From Shimazuella alba (GTDB lineage Bacteria > Bacillota > Bacilli > Thermoactinomycetales > Thermoactinomycetaceae), in NCBI RefSeq assembly GCF_009831235.1, contig NZ_WUUL01000020.1, positions 1 through 47,311 of the forward strand: a stretch of 47,311 nucleotides of DNA, written 5' to 3'. Made by a program: the position numbers and the translations under genes. Under the pieces are notes generated by a model. The model was not told the DNA's origin. It was given only the letters and a program-made list of their open reading frames with translations, and searched no databases. This document shows, one piece after another, positions 40,134 to 47,311 of this stretch (position 1 is the stretch's first letter; each line of letters starts with the position of its first letter).

Positions 40134-41597
40134 TTAATAGGATCGGGAAAACCAAACTGTATGTTGTGCCTTTTGACCACAAGTGATACAAGTTTCCTTG
40201 TTTAATGGTGGTTCAAAAGGTATATTCCGACTAGTGAAACTCGTTTCCTCTTTTACTTTTGCTTCACAAGTTTCATCACCACACCATCCAGCCAATACCC
40301 AACCTGCAATAACTTGATCCTGCTCCGACTTAATAACATGTTTATTGAGTTCATCAAGAGTGTCAATATGCACATGAGAGTGTGCAGCTTTGAATTGAAG
40401 AGCCTTGTTGTACATGTTAGTCTGGATTTCATTTAATAGACCTTTTACTGTCTCTATCAATTGATCAATAGGTACAGTTAACTTTTCCCCTGTGTCACGA
40501 CGAGCAATAATAACTTGATTATTTTCTAGATCACGGGGTCCTATTTCCACACGAATTGGTACACCGCGCATTTCCCATTCGTTAAATTTCCAACCTGGAG
40601 TCTCATCACGTACATCCGTTCTCACTCGTACTTCTTCTCTTTTTAAATCAGTAACAAAATCGTCTACTTTATTCAAAACTATTTCGCGTTTTTTACCAGA
40701 CCCAATTGGGATCATGATTACTTGTGTTGGAGCTACTCGAGGTGGTAATACTAACCCTTTATCATCACCATGAACCATAATCATAGAACCAATCAGTCGA
40801 GTTGAAGTTCCCCAAGAAGTAGTATGGACAAACTTCAATTTATTGTCACGATCAAGGAACTTGATATCAAATCCTTTGGCGAAATTATCTCCCAAATAAT
40901 GTGAGGTTCCAGCTTGAACTGCTTTTCCATCCTTCATCATTGCTTCCACTGAATAGGTGTCTACTGCTCCGGCAAATTTTTCACTAGGTGTCTTTTGACC
41001 CATCCAAACAGGAATGGCAAGTTCTTGTTCAATTACCTCTCGGTATATTTCTAACATTTGTAAAGTTTCGTGACGAGCCTCTTCTTCATCAGCATGCGCT
41101 GTATGCCCTTCTTGCCAAAGAAATTCAGATGTACGAAGAAAAGGCATTGTCCTTTTCTCCCAACGAAAAACATTAGCCCATTGGTTTATTAAGACAGGAA
41201 GATCCCGGTAACTTTGTATCCATTGACTGTACATATGGCCTATCATAGTTTCAGAGGTAGGACGCAGTGCTAATTTTTCTTCCAGTTTTTCACCTGCTGC
41301 TTCTGTAACCCAAGGTAATTCTGGACTAAATCCTTCTACATGTTCCTTTTCTTTCTCAAAAAACGACTCTGGTATAAGCATAGGAAAGTAAGCATTTCGG
41401 TGACCTGTTTCTTTAAATCTTTTATCCATCGCCTGCTGAATCCGTTCCCATAATTCATATCCATCAGGCTTAAATACAATACAACCTCGTACAGGTGTAT
41501 AATCCATTAAATCTGCTTTTTTAATGGTATCAATATACCATCTTGAGAAATCTTCAGATTGTGGAGTTATTTCTTTTAACAAACCCTTTTTCACTGA
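40134..41597 (-). CDS. proS: Prolyl-tRNA synthetase, eukaryote/archaeal-type (short form)
   Basis: A class II aminoacyl-tRNA synthetase that charges tRNA-Pro, about 487 aa. It starts KGLLKEITPQSEDFSRWYID, has motif 2 FRWEKRTMPFLRTSEFLWQE, AGTSHYLGDNF, motif 3 region PPRVAPTQVIMIPIG, an anticodon-binding domain and a C-terminal zinc-like domain with Cys in GWCGDETCE and ETCITCGQKA. It has no editing insertion, unlike the long bacterial ProRS. Several Bacilli carry this type as a second enzyme. I prefer the GTG at 41597, 10 bases after GGGAG; an in-frame GTG at 41621 lacks an RBS. No T-box-like GGTGGNACCGCG sequence is visible upstream. Confidence 0.93.
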   Translation of the reverse strand, partial: SVKKGLLKEITPQSEDFSRWYIDTIKKADLMDYTPVRGCIVFKPDGYELWERIQQAMDKRFKETGHRNAYFPMLIPESFFEKEKEHVEGFSPELPWVTEAAGEKLEEKLALRPTSETMIGHMYSQWIQSYRDLPVLINQWANVFRWEKRTMPFLRTSEFLWQEGHTAHADEEEARHETLQMLEIYREVIEQELAIPVWMGQKTPSEKFAGAVDTYSVEAMMKDGKAVQAGTSHYLGDNFAKGFDIKFLDRDNKLKFVHTTSWGTSTRLIGSMIMVHGDDKGLVLPPRVAPTQVIMIPIGSGKKREIVLNKVDDFVTDLKREEVRVRTDVRDETPGWKFNEWEMRGVPIRVEIGPRDLENNQVIIARRDTGEKLTVPIDQLIETVKGLLNEIQTNMYNKALQFKAAHSHVHIDTLDELNKHVIKSEQDQVIAGWVLAGWCGDETCEAKVKEETSFTSRNIPFEPPLNKETCITCGQKAQHTVWFSRSY

Positions 41598-41829
41598 CAC
41601 TAATAGCACACTCCCAAGCACAAAAAATAAATGGTCTTGCCCATTTGATTTTTATCTTTCATTAACCTTTATGTAGATAAAATGTTTGAAGACAAATGTA
41701 TTAATACTATGAATTTAATTATAAACTAGTTTGATTATAAAAGGAAATTAGCTGTTAAAAAGAATTTCGACTCATTTATCCTATTAAAACAAAGCAGCAC
41801 TCCAATTCGAAGTAACTGCCTTGCTAATT

Positions 41830-41950
41830 TTATAAATTAAAAATATTAGACCAATTCTTAGACCCTACAATCCCATCTACAACTAATCTCTTTACTTTTT
41901 GAAGACTCTTTACTACTGATTCAGTTTTTGGTCCAAATATCCCACGTCCA
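41830..41950 (-). pseudogene. Peptidoglycan-binding domain (PG_binding_1) remnant
   Basis: On the minus strand GRGIFGPKTESVVKSLQKVK followed by LVVDGIVGSKNWSNIFNL and a stop matches the repeat of PG_binding_1 modules (DGIFGPxTExAVxxFQ...DGIVGPxTW). No RBS or start is found; upstream codons include TAG. It is the C-terminal scrap of a cell-wall hydrolase or similar protein. Confidence 0.7.
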
Positions 41951-42079
41951 CAACAAGTCTACTGGGCTAATAAACACAAAACACTTTTAACTCGCTCATG
42001 TCCCTATGAATTATATATTACGATGTACTTATGACCAAATCTTAAAATATACGATTTTTACACAGGATATGCCTATTGT

Positions 42080-42406
42080 TTATTCTTTCAAGCGATAAAA
42101 AGCTCCATCATAATCCCATAGTCTATATATGTACTTACCGTCTTTATCACCCTCTACAGAGTAAATTCTAAAGGTAACATCACCATTACGAATGACTCCC
42201 AAAAAGTCCCCTTTATCTGCATTGGAGTAATTGTTCTCAAAATTTATTATATAGATTTTATTATCTATTGTTATATATTCATATTCTGTTCCACTAACGG
42301 TTCCAATTATTTTTGCACCTATTGTTTGCTTATAAATAACAAACAACAAAAGAACAATTATGCATATAGCTCCCCCTAAGACTATCGGCTTGCGTATTTT
42401 TTTCAT
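42080..42406 (-). CDS. Small membrane-anchored hypothetical protein, 108 aa
   Basis: One N-terminal transmembrane segment (about 8-26; IVLGGAICIIVLLLFVIYK) is followed by an ~80-residue, mostly beta-strand-like, exposed domain (YEYITIDNKIYIINFENNYS, GVIRNGDVTFRIYSVEGD). It could be an uncleaved anchor or a non-lipoprotein signal. The RBS AAGGAGGCG lies 6 bases before the ATG. I do not recognise the family. It stands alone. Confidence 0.75.
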   Translation of the reverse strand: MKKIRKPIVLGGAICIIVLLLFVIYKQTIGAKIIGTVSGTEYEYITIDNKIYIINFENNYSNADKGDFLGVIRNGDVTFRIYSVEGDKDGKYIYRLWDYDGAFYRLKE

Positions 42407-42611
42407 ATGGGTCGCCTCCTTGCTTTTGTCTTATGTATATTCTTTGCAAGTTTATCTTTTCTGTGTTCGTCAAAGCAAAAAACAAGAGAATTCCTTTTCT
42501 TTTATTGTAATGTTCATTTCATTCTTAAAATAATTAAAGGATAGCATCATAACCAGATCCCAAAGAACCAATATTTATTTTCATGAAATCAAAATCATGG
42601 ATTAACTGCTA

Positions 42612-42812
42612 TCATGAGATAATTCTTCTAATCGCCTGATCTCCATTCTTATCAAGCTTGAAGCCACCTTTCGTCATCTTATACCATTTAGAAATAGGAA
42701 CTTTACAAGATAGCTTTTTCCATGAATGGAGCTCTTCGCTAATTCGTGCTTTCTCTTGATGAATAATACCACCAGAGAGATGGTATTTGTCTGCAGCAGA
42801 AGTGCAAATTCA
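42612..42812 (-). pseudogene. Unrecognised C-terminal coding remnant
   Basis: The minus-strand frame reads ICTSAADKYHLSGGIIHQEK, ARISEELHSWKKLSCK and KMTKGGFKLDKNGDQAIRRI, then stops. The composition looks like real protein (a charged helix and a basic domain), but no start or RBS exists and a stop precedes it. I cannot name the family. 42407-42611 shows no gene. Confidence 0.35.
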
Positions 42813-43205
42813 AAAGAGGGAAATGGATCTGAGTATTTTCATTTTGACCGAGGGCAGCAACACTTGCAAAAGATCTCGGGTCACGCCTGTATTTGGATAA
42901 ACTTGTTCATAGTTCTAACGAATTCAATGTAAAGTAGCCGAAAGAAGAAAAACGTGTAACTGAGCTGGAAGAATTATTTCTTCCATGGGGTGCTGAGTAG
43001 CCAGATTCTTAAAAATTGGGGTAATACCAACGTGACTACCTAAATTTGCATCGTTGCTATTTTCTAAACTGCGTCTAGATAATAGCTGGCCATTGACAAC
43101 ATACTAATGCTAATGCCTATTACTTCCGACAGCATCAGCGCAAAACTCAAAAAACGACTCAACGAGTTGTTTTTCTATGCTCAAATTCATTTAAATACAG
43201 TTGAA
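42813..43205. other. Gene-free stretch
   Basis: No coding sequence is recognised. A hairpin-like AAAAACGACTC / GAGTTGTTTTT (43150-43177) resembles a terminator on the plus strand. Confidence 0.35.
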
Positions 43206-43210
43206 GTTTT

Positions 43211-43402
43211 AAAAGCCAAACCCCTTATATCTTAAGGGAATTGGCTCTCTTTTAGTGAGTGTCGATTATACTTCCATAACTAATCCAGTTTGATCCTATG
43301 GTTCATTCGTGTGTCTTTTGGGTGAATTATGCGCACAGTAAAGAGTAATTTATATTGCTTTTTACTCTGTTTACTTGTGTTATCTGAAGTACGTGACCAA
43401 AT
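43211..43402 (-). repeat. Dispersed repeat, copy 3 (longest)
   Basis: The fullest copy: on the minus strand it runs from TTTGGTCACGTACTTCAGA through TAAACAGAGTAAAAAGC and TATGGAAGTATAATCGACAC to the hairpin AGCCAA...TTGGCTTTT. It aligns with copy 1 along about 170 bases and with copy 2 at both ends. It lies about 150 bases downstream of the monooxygenase gene and may serve as its terminator. Confidence 0.7.
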
Positions 43403-43553
43403 ACCAATCCAACATGACCTATTTTACGGGGCAAAATTAACTTCATGTACAAAATAATAAGTAGAGTTATATGTTGGTTTTGTAAGTTTCGATAACGCTG
43501 AACCAGCAACCAAGCTACGAACCCAATAAATAGAAAACAGATCAATATCTATT

Positions 43554-43895
43554 TCAACAATGTATGTTTGTTAACTGGCTACCCCATTCCCCGATTGGCT
43601 CTAGATAACTGATGATTCGATATTCCAGCAATTCAACTAGCTTTTCTTCATATTCTTTGCGATAGGGTTTTGGTAATTCTTCCGCTAACCAGCTTTCTTT
43701 TGTACCTTGCCAGATTTCGTAAATGATTAGATCGTTTGGATTATCGATATCATCGTGGACAATTGCGTTTACAAATGTAGGTTCGCTCGACATCACTTGA
43801 ATAAGCGAGAACAGAGATTCCCGGAAAACTTCTTTTTTACCTGGTTTTGTTTTGAAGCGAATGTTTAATACAATCTGCTTTGTATCAGTGGACAT
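43554..43895 (-). CDS. Antibiotic-biosynthesis-monooxygenase (ABM/YgiN-like) protein
   Basis: A 113-aa single ferredoxin-like domain. It begins IVLNIRFKTKPGKKEVFRES and contains NAIVHDDIDNPNDLIIYEIW, both typical of ABM dimers such as YgiN quinol monooxygenase. Such enzymes oxidise quinols or polyketides without cofactors. The usual histidine is present in IVHDD. AGGAGGTATA lies about 8 bases before the ATG. An inverted repeat sits between its -35 and -10 regions. The neighbour genes are remnants, so its pathway is unclear. Confidence 0.88.
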   Translation of the reverse strand: MSTDTKQIVLNIRFKTKPGKKEVFRESLFSLIQVMSSEPTFVNAIVHDDIDNPNDLIIYEIWQGTKESWLAEELPKPYRKEYEEKLVELLEYRIISYLEPIGEWGSQLTNIHC

Positions 43896-43956
43896 AGATG
43901 ATATACCTCCTGTTTAATGTTTGTTTATGTGATTTCTTCTTTCTTCTAATAACAAT

Positions 43957-43984
43957 ATTATAAATATCAATGATATATTGATAT
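43957..43984 (-). promoter_or_regulatory. Monooxygenase promoter with palindromic operator
   Basis: On the minus strand TATAAT (43957-43962). Directly upstream lies a perfect inverted repeat ATATCAAT / ATTGATAT (43964-43984, 5-base spacer). Further ATATCAA copies follow to 44017. No regulator gene for it is obvious; the TetR at 44876 is one candidate. Confidence 0.5.
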
Positions 43985-44027
43985 CAGAATAAATATCAAC
44001 ATCAATATTATTATCAATAAATTTTGT

Positions 44028-44275
44028 TCATGGCCATTCAATCACCAACAGATTAGAAAAGGAAATCCTTTTCTTAAGACTGCCATTGCCTAAGTGAATG
44101 TATATGGAATAATCATCTACTTTATCAATGTAACCATAAAATTGATCCGCTTGATATTTCCCTGAAAAAGTAACCAGGATTGGTGTTGCTCTAGGAGATC
44201 GCTGTGTTCAATAAAATAAGACAATTCTCAAGTTCTTGCTCATCTAGCTCAGGAGAATGAAACGAGAATCCCCTT
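44028..44275 (-). pseudogene. YolD-like protein, frameshifted remnant
   Basis: On the minus strand the frame reads SHSPELDEQELENCL-type text (LDEQELENCLILLNTAIS) and reaches TAG near 44190. The next frame continues ATPILVTFSGKYQADQFYGY, IDKVDDYSIYIHLGNG and SFSNLLVIEWP, then stops at 44028. This is the C-terminal YolD-like domain, often encoded next to UV-damage polymerases. No such gene is here. Confidence 0.65.
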
Positions 44276-44559
44276 TAGAGTTTAAGGATGGTCTCTCGAT
44301 GCTCTGGAAGATGCATGCGGTTGCTTTCATATAAGATATTTTCTATTCAGAATATCTCCCATCTCACCAGCATCTCCAAACTTATAATTATATATTATTA
44401 TATACAGATATAAGTTTGCAAACCGCTGGTAGTATCTTCTGCTGCGGCCCCTCAAAGTGAGAATTGTTGCCATTGTGCACTCAGCTATGAGAAATCAGAT
44501 GTCGACTACATGGAATTAGTATCAGGTACTAAAATATTAGTACGGACTTTTTTAGGTCA
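44276..44559. other. Non-coding stretch
   Basis: A palindromic AT-rich segment (ATATATTATTATATA around 44390) is present, but no gene. Confidence 0.3.
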
Positions 44560-44835
44560 GCTGTCCCAGAGGAATGGAAATGCATCATGTCTTCTTCTGA
44601 CGCCGGGGACACAGCTATGCCGAACAGCGCTCCTCTAGGACACCAGCCAAAGCGATTGACACATCCACTCTTACTTGCATCTTCGCCCGGATTTGCGGCA
44701 GCGTCGCATCAACGATGGCTGCTGTACGCTAATTAAGCCAAAATTCCAACCCAAACCAAGCAGCACCAGCACCAGAGTAAGTAGAACAGTCGAAATCGTC
44801 AGACTTAAATGCAGCCACTATGCCCACTAAGAGCA
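44560..44835 (-). pseudogene. MFS transporter, C-terminal fragment
   Basis: On the minus strand LTISTVLLTLVLVLLGLGWN and FGL are followed, in another frame, by IVDATLPQIRAKMQVRVDVS and IALAGV, and then after one more shift by GGALFGIAVSPAS. This matches the conserved WNFGLIxGTA..VDATxPxxRAKxQGxVD region of Bacillus MFS drug-type transporters. Most of the ~400-aa protein is gone. It lies downstream of a TetR gene in the same direction, as in TetR-MFS efflux operons. The base composition is visibly more GC-rich than nearby DNA. Confidence 0.65.
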
Positions 44836-44848
44836 AAGTAACTTCTGA

Positions 44849-44862
44849 TCACCTAATTTTAG
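44849..44862. repeat. 14-base direct repeat, left copy
   Basis: TCACCTAATTTTAG, identical to 45728-45741. The pair flanks the TetR gene and its GC-richer surroundings. Confidence 0.5.
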
Positions 44863-44875
44863 GCCTGCAGGGATT

Positions 44876-45448
44876 TTATGGTTGTATTTTCCCAGAAAAG
44901 AGTACCTCCTTATTAATCATCAGATTCATGTAGTCGTCAAGCTCCTTGGCGTTGATCTTTTCGTGATTCTCCAACCAATAAACAACAAGAGAAGACACAG
45001 CCCCTGATATGAATGCAGTGATGACATCAATGGGAACAACCGATTTGCCCATCAGTGTCTCGATTGAATGTAACTCCTTCTTTAACGCATCCTCGGCCTT
45101 ATTTTGAAGTATGCCGCTAAAGAAGTTGTTCTTCTTCTCGGACTTCCAAATAATCTTAAATAGTCTCAAATGGCCAATCGATTCAAGCGTCTGAATCGGA
45201 TGAAAGAACCTATCTTTGGAGTTTTGTTGATCGAGCAATTCGCGAATCTCGTCCAGTCCGTAAGACAACAGCTGGTATTTATCTTCGAAGTGCTTGTAGA
45301 ACGTGGTTCGATGAACCATCGCTTGGTCGCAGATTTCTTTAACAGTGAGCGATTCGAATTCACGATCCTCCATCAAATCCAATAGAGCGTTCCAGATCAA
45401 CTTCCTCGTGAGCTGAATACGCAAATCCGTTTTTTTGGCGTTAGACAT
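44876..45448 (-). CDS. TetR-family regulator
   Basis: A 190-aa TetR protein with HTH at about 12-55 (LIWNALLDLMEDREFESLTV, ICDQAMVHRTTFYKHFEDKY) and a C-terminal domain ending YMNLMINKEVLFSGKIQP, of the TetR_C type seen in YfiR-like regulators. I chose the ATG at 45448, 11 bases after AAAGGAGG; a TTG at 45454 (spacing 5-6) is an equal alternative. Downstream on the same strand is a destroyed MFS gene that it may once have controlled. The gene is richer in G+C than neighbouring DNA. Confidence 0.88.
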   Translation of the reverse strand: MSNAKKTDLRIQLTRKLIWNALLDLMEDREFESLTVKEICDQAMVHRTTFYKHFEDKYQLLSYGLDEIRELLDQQNSKDRFFHPIQTLESIGHLRLFKIIWKSEKKNNFFSGILQNKAEDALKKELHSIETLMGKSVVPIDVITAFISGAVSSLVVYWLENHEKINAKELDDYMNLMINKEVLFSGKIQP

Positions 45449-45484
45449 AGACAATTAATCCTCCTTTGTAGATTAAGTCTACAT

Positions 45485-45533
45485 GTATGACAGATCTGAT
45501 TCTTGACGGTCAGTCATACCAAGCATGTATAAT
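45485..45533 (+). promoter_or_regulatory. Plus-strand promoter with inverted repeat GTATGAC / GTCATAC
   Basis: TTGACG (45503-45508), 19 bases, TATAAT (45528-45533). GTATGAC (45485-45491) and GTCATAC (45513-45519) form an inverted repeat around the -35 box, a plausible TetR site. The transcript would lead toward a broken frame at 45600 and the P450 gene. Confidence 0.45.
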
Positions 45534-45537
45534 CTTT

Positions 45538-45566
45538 AATATACATTTGTTTATTTAAGTATACAA
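45538..45566 (-). promoter_or_regulatory. Promoter of the TetR gene
   Basis: On the minus strand TTGTAT (45561-45566), 17 bases, TATATT (45538-45543). It faces the plus-strand promoter, and the inverted repeat lies in the transcript start region. Confidence 0.5.
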
Positions 45567-45880
45567 GTGTAGATCAAAACAGGCAGAAAGAGGGAGTGAT
45601 GCAAGCAACGAAACAGCAATACTGAAACTCATAACCGCGGACTGATCGTTGCCGGAAGCCGCCAAAACGATACAGATCAAATTGAGCAACGGAGAAACCA
45701 AGCGTCTCTCCGGCCTATCAACGAGAGTCACCTAATTTTAGTTGATCGATTTTGGGATAAATTGATCCGAGTTGTCTTTGCGAGACCACAAAGCAAATAT
45801 CCCATGTAGTTTTGTTAGTGATCGTCTGAATATTTTTTTTATTAAAAAAACGATATAGGTGGATCAGAAAATTTTTGATA
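45567..45880 (+). other. GC-richer stretch with a broken reading frame
   Basis: After an RBS-like GAGGGAGTG at about 45590, a plus-strand frame reads ASNETAILKLITAD, a stop, then SLPEAAKTIQIKLSNGETKR and LSGLSTRVT with a stop at 45734. It looks like a decayed small gene; I do not recognise it. The remainder is AT-rich leader DNA before the P450. Confidence 0.3.
45728..45741. repeat. 14-base direct repeat, right copy
   Basis: TCACCTAATTTTAG, identical to 44849-44862. Confidence 0.5.
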
Positions 45881-45911
45881 ATCCTATGAATATAATTCAG
45901 GAGGTATAATA

Positions 45912-47090
45912 ATGAATATCAATTCTGAAGTTAGAGGCCCCTTCATTCCTCCCAAAGGTTTATTGGAAGCGGAAACTCCGTTTCATTGGCATGAAGAAAT
46001 GCGAAAGAATCATCCTGTCCGTTTCGATCCGCAGCGGAATTGTTGGGATGTCTTTCTTTATAACGATGTAAAACGGGTTCTTTCTGATTATGAATCCTTT
46101 AGTTCCCAAACATCCCTTGAACAATTTTCAATCGTTTCCATGGACCCACCGAAACATAGGCTGTATCGTTCTATTGTAAGCAAAGCTTTTACACCGAAAG
46201 CCGTTAATGATTTTGCTCCGAGAATTCACCACATTACCAATGAATTACTGGATGAAGTTACAGGTAAGGGTGAAATGGATATGATTGCGGACTTGGCTTT
46301 TCCATTGCCTACTATTGTCATTGCCGAGCTGCTTGGTGTACCTAAAGAGGACCGGGAACAATTTAAACAATGGTCCGACGAAGTGGTAAGAGGTACCGAT
46401 ATTGCCAATGGAGAAACACCAGAACAGCTTATAAAGAGCCAGAAACAAGTTACGCAAGAAATATTCGAGTACTTCACAAAGGTCATAGAGAACAAACGAA
46501 GAAATCCCCGAAATGATCTGATTTCGGCTTTGCTTGCGGCTAAAGTGGAAGAACAGTCTCTGAGCTTGACTGAACTGCTGCAGTTTTGTTTCCTTCTTCT
46601 TGTTGCTGGTAACGAGACGACAACAAACTTAATTGGAAATGCAATGGTTTGCTTCCTAAATAATCCGGATATCCAAAAACAACTGCGAGAAGATCTTACT
46701 CTATTACCCGGCGCTATAGAAGAAGTTCTTCGTTACCGTTCCCCGATTCAATCATTAATTCGTGTCTGTGTGCGTGATACAGAGCTGTCGGGACAAACGG
46801 TTCAAGCTGGTCAACCTGTCATCGTATGGATCGGCTCGGCGAATCGAGATGAGACTATATTTGAACAAGCAAATCAATATATCCTCCGTCGTTCGCCTAA
46901 TCGGCATATCGCTTTTGGAAATGGGCCGCATTTTTGCCTTGGAGCTCCGTTGGCTCGTTTAGAATCTAATATCGCTTTACGTTTGGTATTCGAGAAATTA
47001 CCGTTTATTTCACCAAAGAAAGGAATCAAACCCAATCCAGTCAAAGATATGTTAATTCATGGATATAAAAGCATACCTATTGCATTCTAA
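45912..47090 (+). CDS. Cytochrome P450 (CYP109/CYP107-like, YjiB type)
   Basis: A 392-aa soluble bacterial P450. The I-helix is LLVAGNETTTN (about 229-239), the K-helix EEVLRYRSP, and the heme loop FGNGPHFCLGAPLARLE with Cys342 as heme ligand. The sequence pattern (SMDPPKHRLYRSIVSKAFTP, PLPTIVIAELLGVP, GSANRDE) is close to B. subtilis YjiB/CYP109B1 and BioI/PksS relatives. Such enzymes hydroxylate fatty acids, terpenoids or polyketides with separate ferredoxin or flavodoxin partners, none adjacent. The RBS AGGAGG lies 7 bases before the ATG. A terminator follows. Confidence 0.95.
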   Translation: MNINSEVRGPFIPPKGLLEAETPFHWHEEMRKNHPVRFDPQRNCWDVFLYNDVKRVLSDYESFSSQTSLEQFSIVSMDPPKHRLYRSIVSKAFTPKAVNDFAPRIHHITNELLDEVTGKGEMDMIADLAFPLPTIVIAELLGVPKEDREQFKQWSDEVVRGTDIANGETPEQLIKSQKQVTQEIFEYFTKVIENKRRNPRNDLISALLAAKVEEQSLSLTELLQFCFLLLVAGNETTTNLIGNAMVCFLNNPDIQKQLREDLTLLPGAIEEVLRYRSPIQSLIRVCVRDTELSGQTVQAGQPVIVWIGSANRDETIFEQANQYILRRSPNRHIAFGNGPHFCLGAPLARLESNIALRLVFEKLPFISPKKGIKPNPVKDMLIHGYKSIPIAF

Positions 47091-47118
47091 GATAAATATG
47101 TTATCCCTACCTATGACA

Positions 47119-47150
47119 AGGGAGTTGACGGAAACTACGATCAACTCCTC
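47119..47150 (+). terminator. Terminator of the second P450 gene
   Basis: GGAGTTGA pairs with TCAACTCC around a 12-base loop. The T-run after it is weak (TCTAAAAG), so it may be inefficient. Confidence 0.55.
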
Positions 47151-47203
47151 TAAAAGATTCGAACTTCATTTATGTGCCCCCCCACTTCAAAGGAGTTTTT
47201 ATC

Positions 47204-47311
47204 ATGTTTGAAAAACTATACCTAATTGATTTTTCTGTTTTATTCATATTGATTATGTCATGGGCTATTGTTGCCAATCGTTTGAGTCGTCTTCCCTTCC
47301 GATATACAAAT
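47204..47311 (+). CDS. N-terminus of a membrane protein, cut by the window edge
   Basis: AAAGGAG lies 8 bases before an ATG and 36 codons are open to the end of the window. They encode MFEKLYLIDFSVLFILIMSW and AIVANRLSRLPFRY, one transmembrane segment followed by a basic cytosolic turn. That fits the first helix of a transporter, but the family cannot be decided from this piece. Confidence 0.6.
   Translation, partial: MFEKLYLIDFSVLFILIMSWAIVANRLSRLPFRYTN

Noticed and set aside
41598-41829. T-box riboswitch before proS
   Set aside because: Looked for the conserved GGTGGNACCGCG antiterminator sequence on the minus strand and found none.
42726-42932. Plus-strand frame of 68 codons
   Set aside because: It lies antisense to a more protein-like minus-strand remnant and has no RBS.
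43327-43545. Minus-strand frame of 72 codons next to the monooxygenase
   Set aside because: Mostly the dispersed repeat plus hydrophobic AT-rich DNA; no RBS. Parts may be the tail of the mobile gene discussed under the repeat.
1-47311. CRISPR arrays, intact insertion sequences, rRNA, complete tRNA, replication origin
   Set aside because: No regular repeat-spacer pattern, no transposase with terminal inverted repeats, no rRNA-like blocks, no cloverleaf-complete tRNA and no DnaA-box cluster were seen.

Overview
The window is low-GC DNA from a Gram-positive, endospore-forming member of the Bacillales. The evidence is a GerA/GerB/GerC-type germinant receptor operon, strong AGGAGG-type ribosome binding sites on nearly every gene, CcpA/cre-type regulation, a Ktr potassium system, a YolD-like remnant and Bacillus-style P450s. 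I cannot name the genus from sequence alone.

Layout. 0-3.4 kb: an unrecognised 230-aa protein, then an ABC-F ATPase preceded by a promoter, a 44-codon leader ORF with a strong RBS and an intrinsic terminator placed directly before the ABC-F RBS, which looks like antibiotic-type attenuation. 3.5-8.6 kb: argH, an APC permease and, upstream of them in the same direction, a regulator with a degenerate GGDEF-like region and a winged helix. 9.4-15.5 kb: a catabolic cassette (SDR, FAD-linked oxidase, FGGY kinase, MFS) read divergently from an RpiR regulator. The intergenic region has two clear promoters, a perfect cre site and repeated GGAAAATTTyC boxes. The gene set resembles the uncharacterised E. 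coli ygc cluster. 15.9-18.2 kb: a thioredoxin and an ArsR-rhodanese regulator that share a palindromic ATTCAA...TTGAAT operator, lying among the wreckage of a PatB/MalY-type C-S lyase and a zinc alcohol dehydrogenase. 18.8-22.3 kb: the ger operon. 23.1-28.3 kb: a 93-aa unknown, an ArsB/NhaD-type transporter with a hairpin-containing leader, an alpha/beta hydrolase, and a divergent TetR / P450 pair.

28.3-35 kb is a decay zone. ktrB is intact but ktrA carries two frame disruptions. An iron-type ABC ATPase has lost everything between Walker A and Walker B. A TetR-ABC pair is frameshifted and truncated, and a beta-propeller 'glycosylhydrolase' survives as a fragment. Inside the zone a PepSY membrane protein and a 39-aa histidine-rich lipoprotein remain intact. 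35.2-39.7 kb: a CstA carbon-starvation/pyruvate-type transporter with an adjacent LytS/LytTR two-component system. 40.1-41.6 kb: a eukaryote/archaeal-type prolyl-tRNA synthetase without a visible T-box. 41.8-45.5 kb: small genes (a membrane-anchored 108-aa protein, an antibiotic-biosynthesis-type monooxygenase, a TetR) among remnants of a peptidoglycan-binding protein, a YolD-like protein and an MFS transporter. 45.9-47.1 kb: a CYP109/CYP107-like P450, then the first 36 codons of a membrane protein cut by the window edge.

At least ten decayed genes, three copies of a dispersed repeat that ends in a terminator, and two tRNA-3'-end-like scraps point to repeated insertion and erosion. I see no CRISPR array, intact insertion sequence, rRNA or intact tRNA. 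All functional statements rest on reading motifs and family resemblance by eye; no database search was run.
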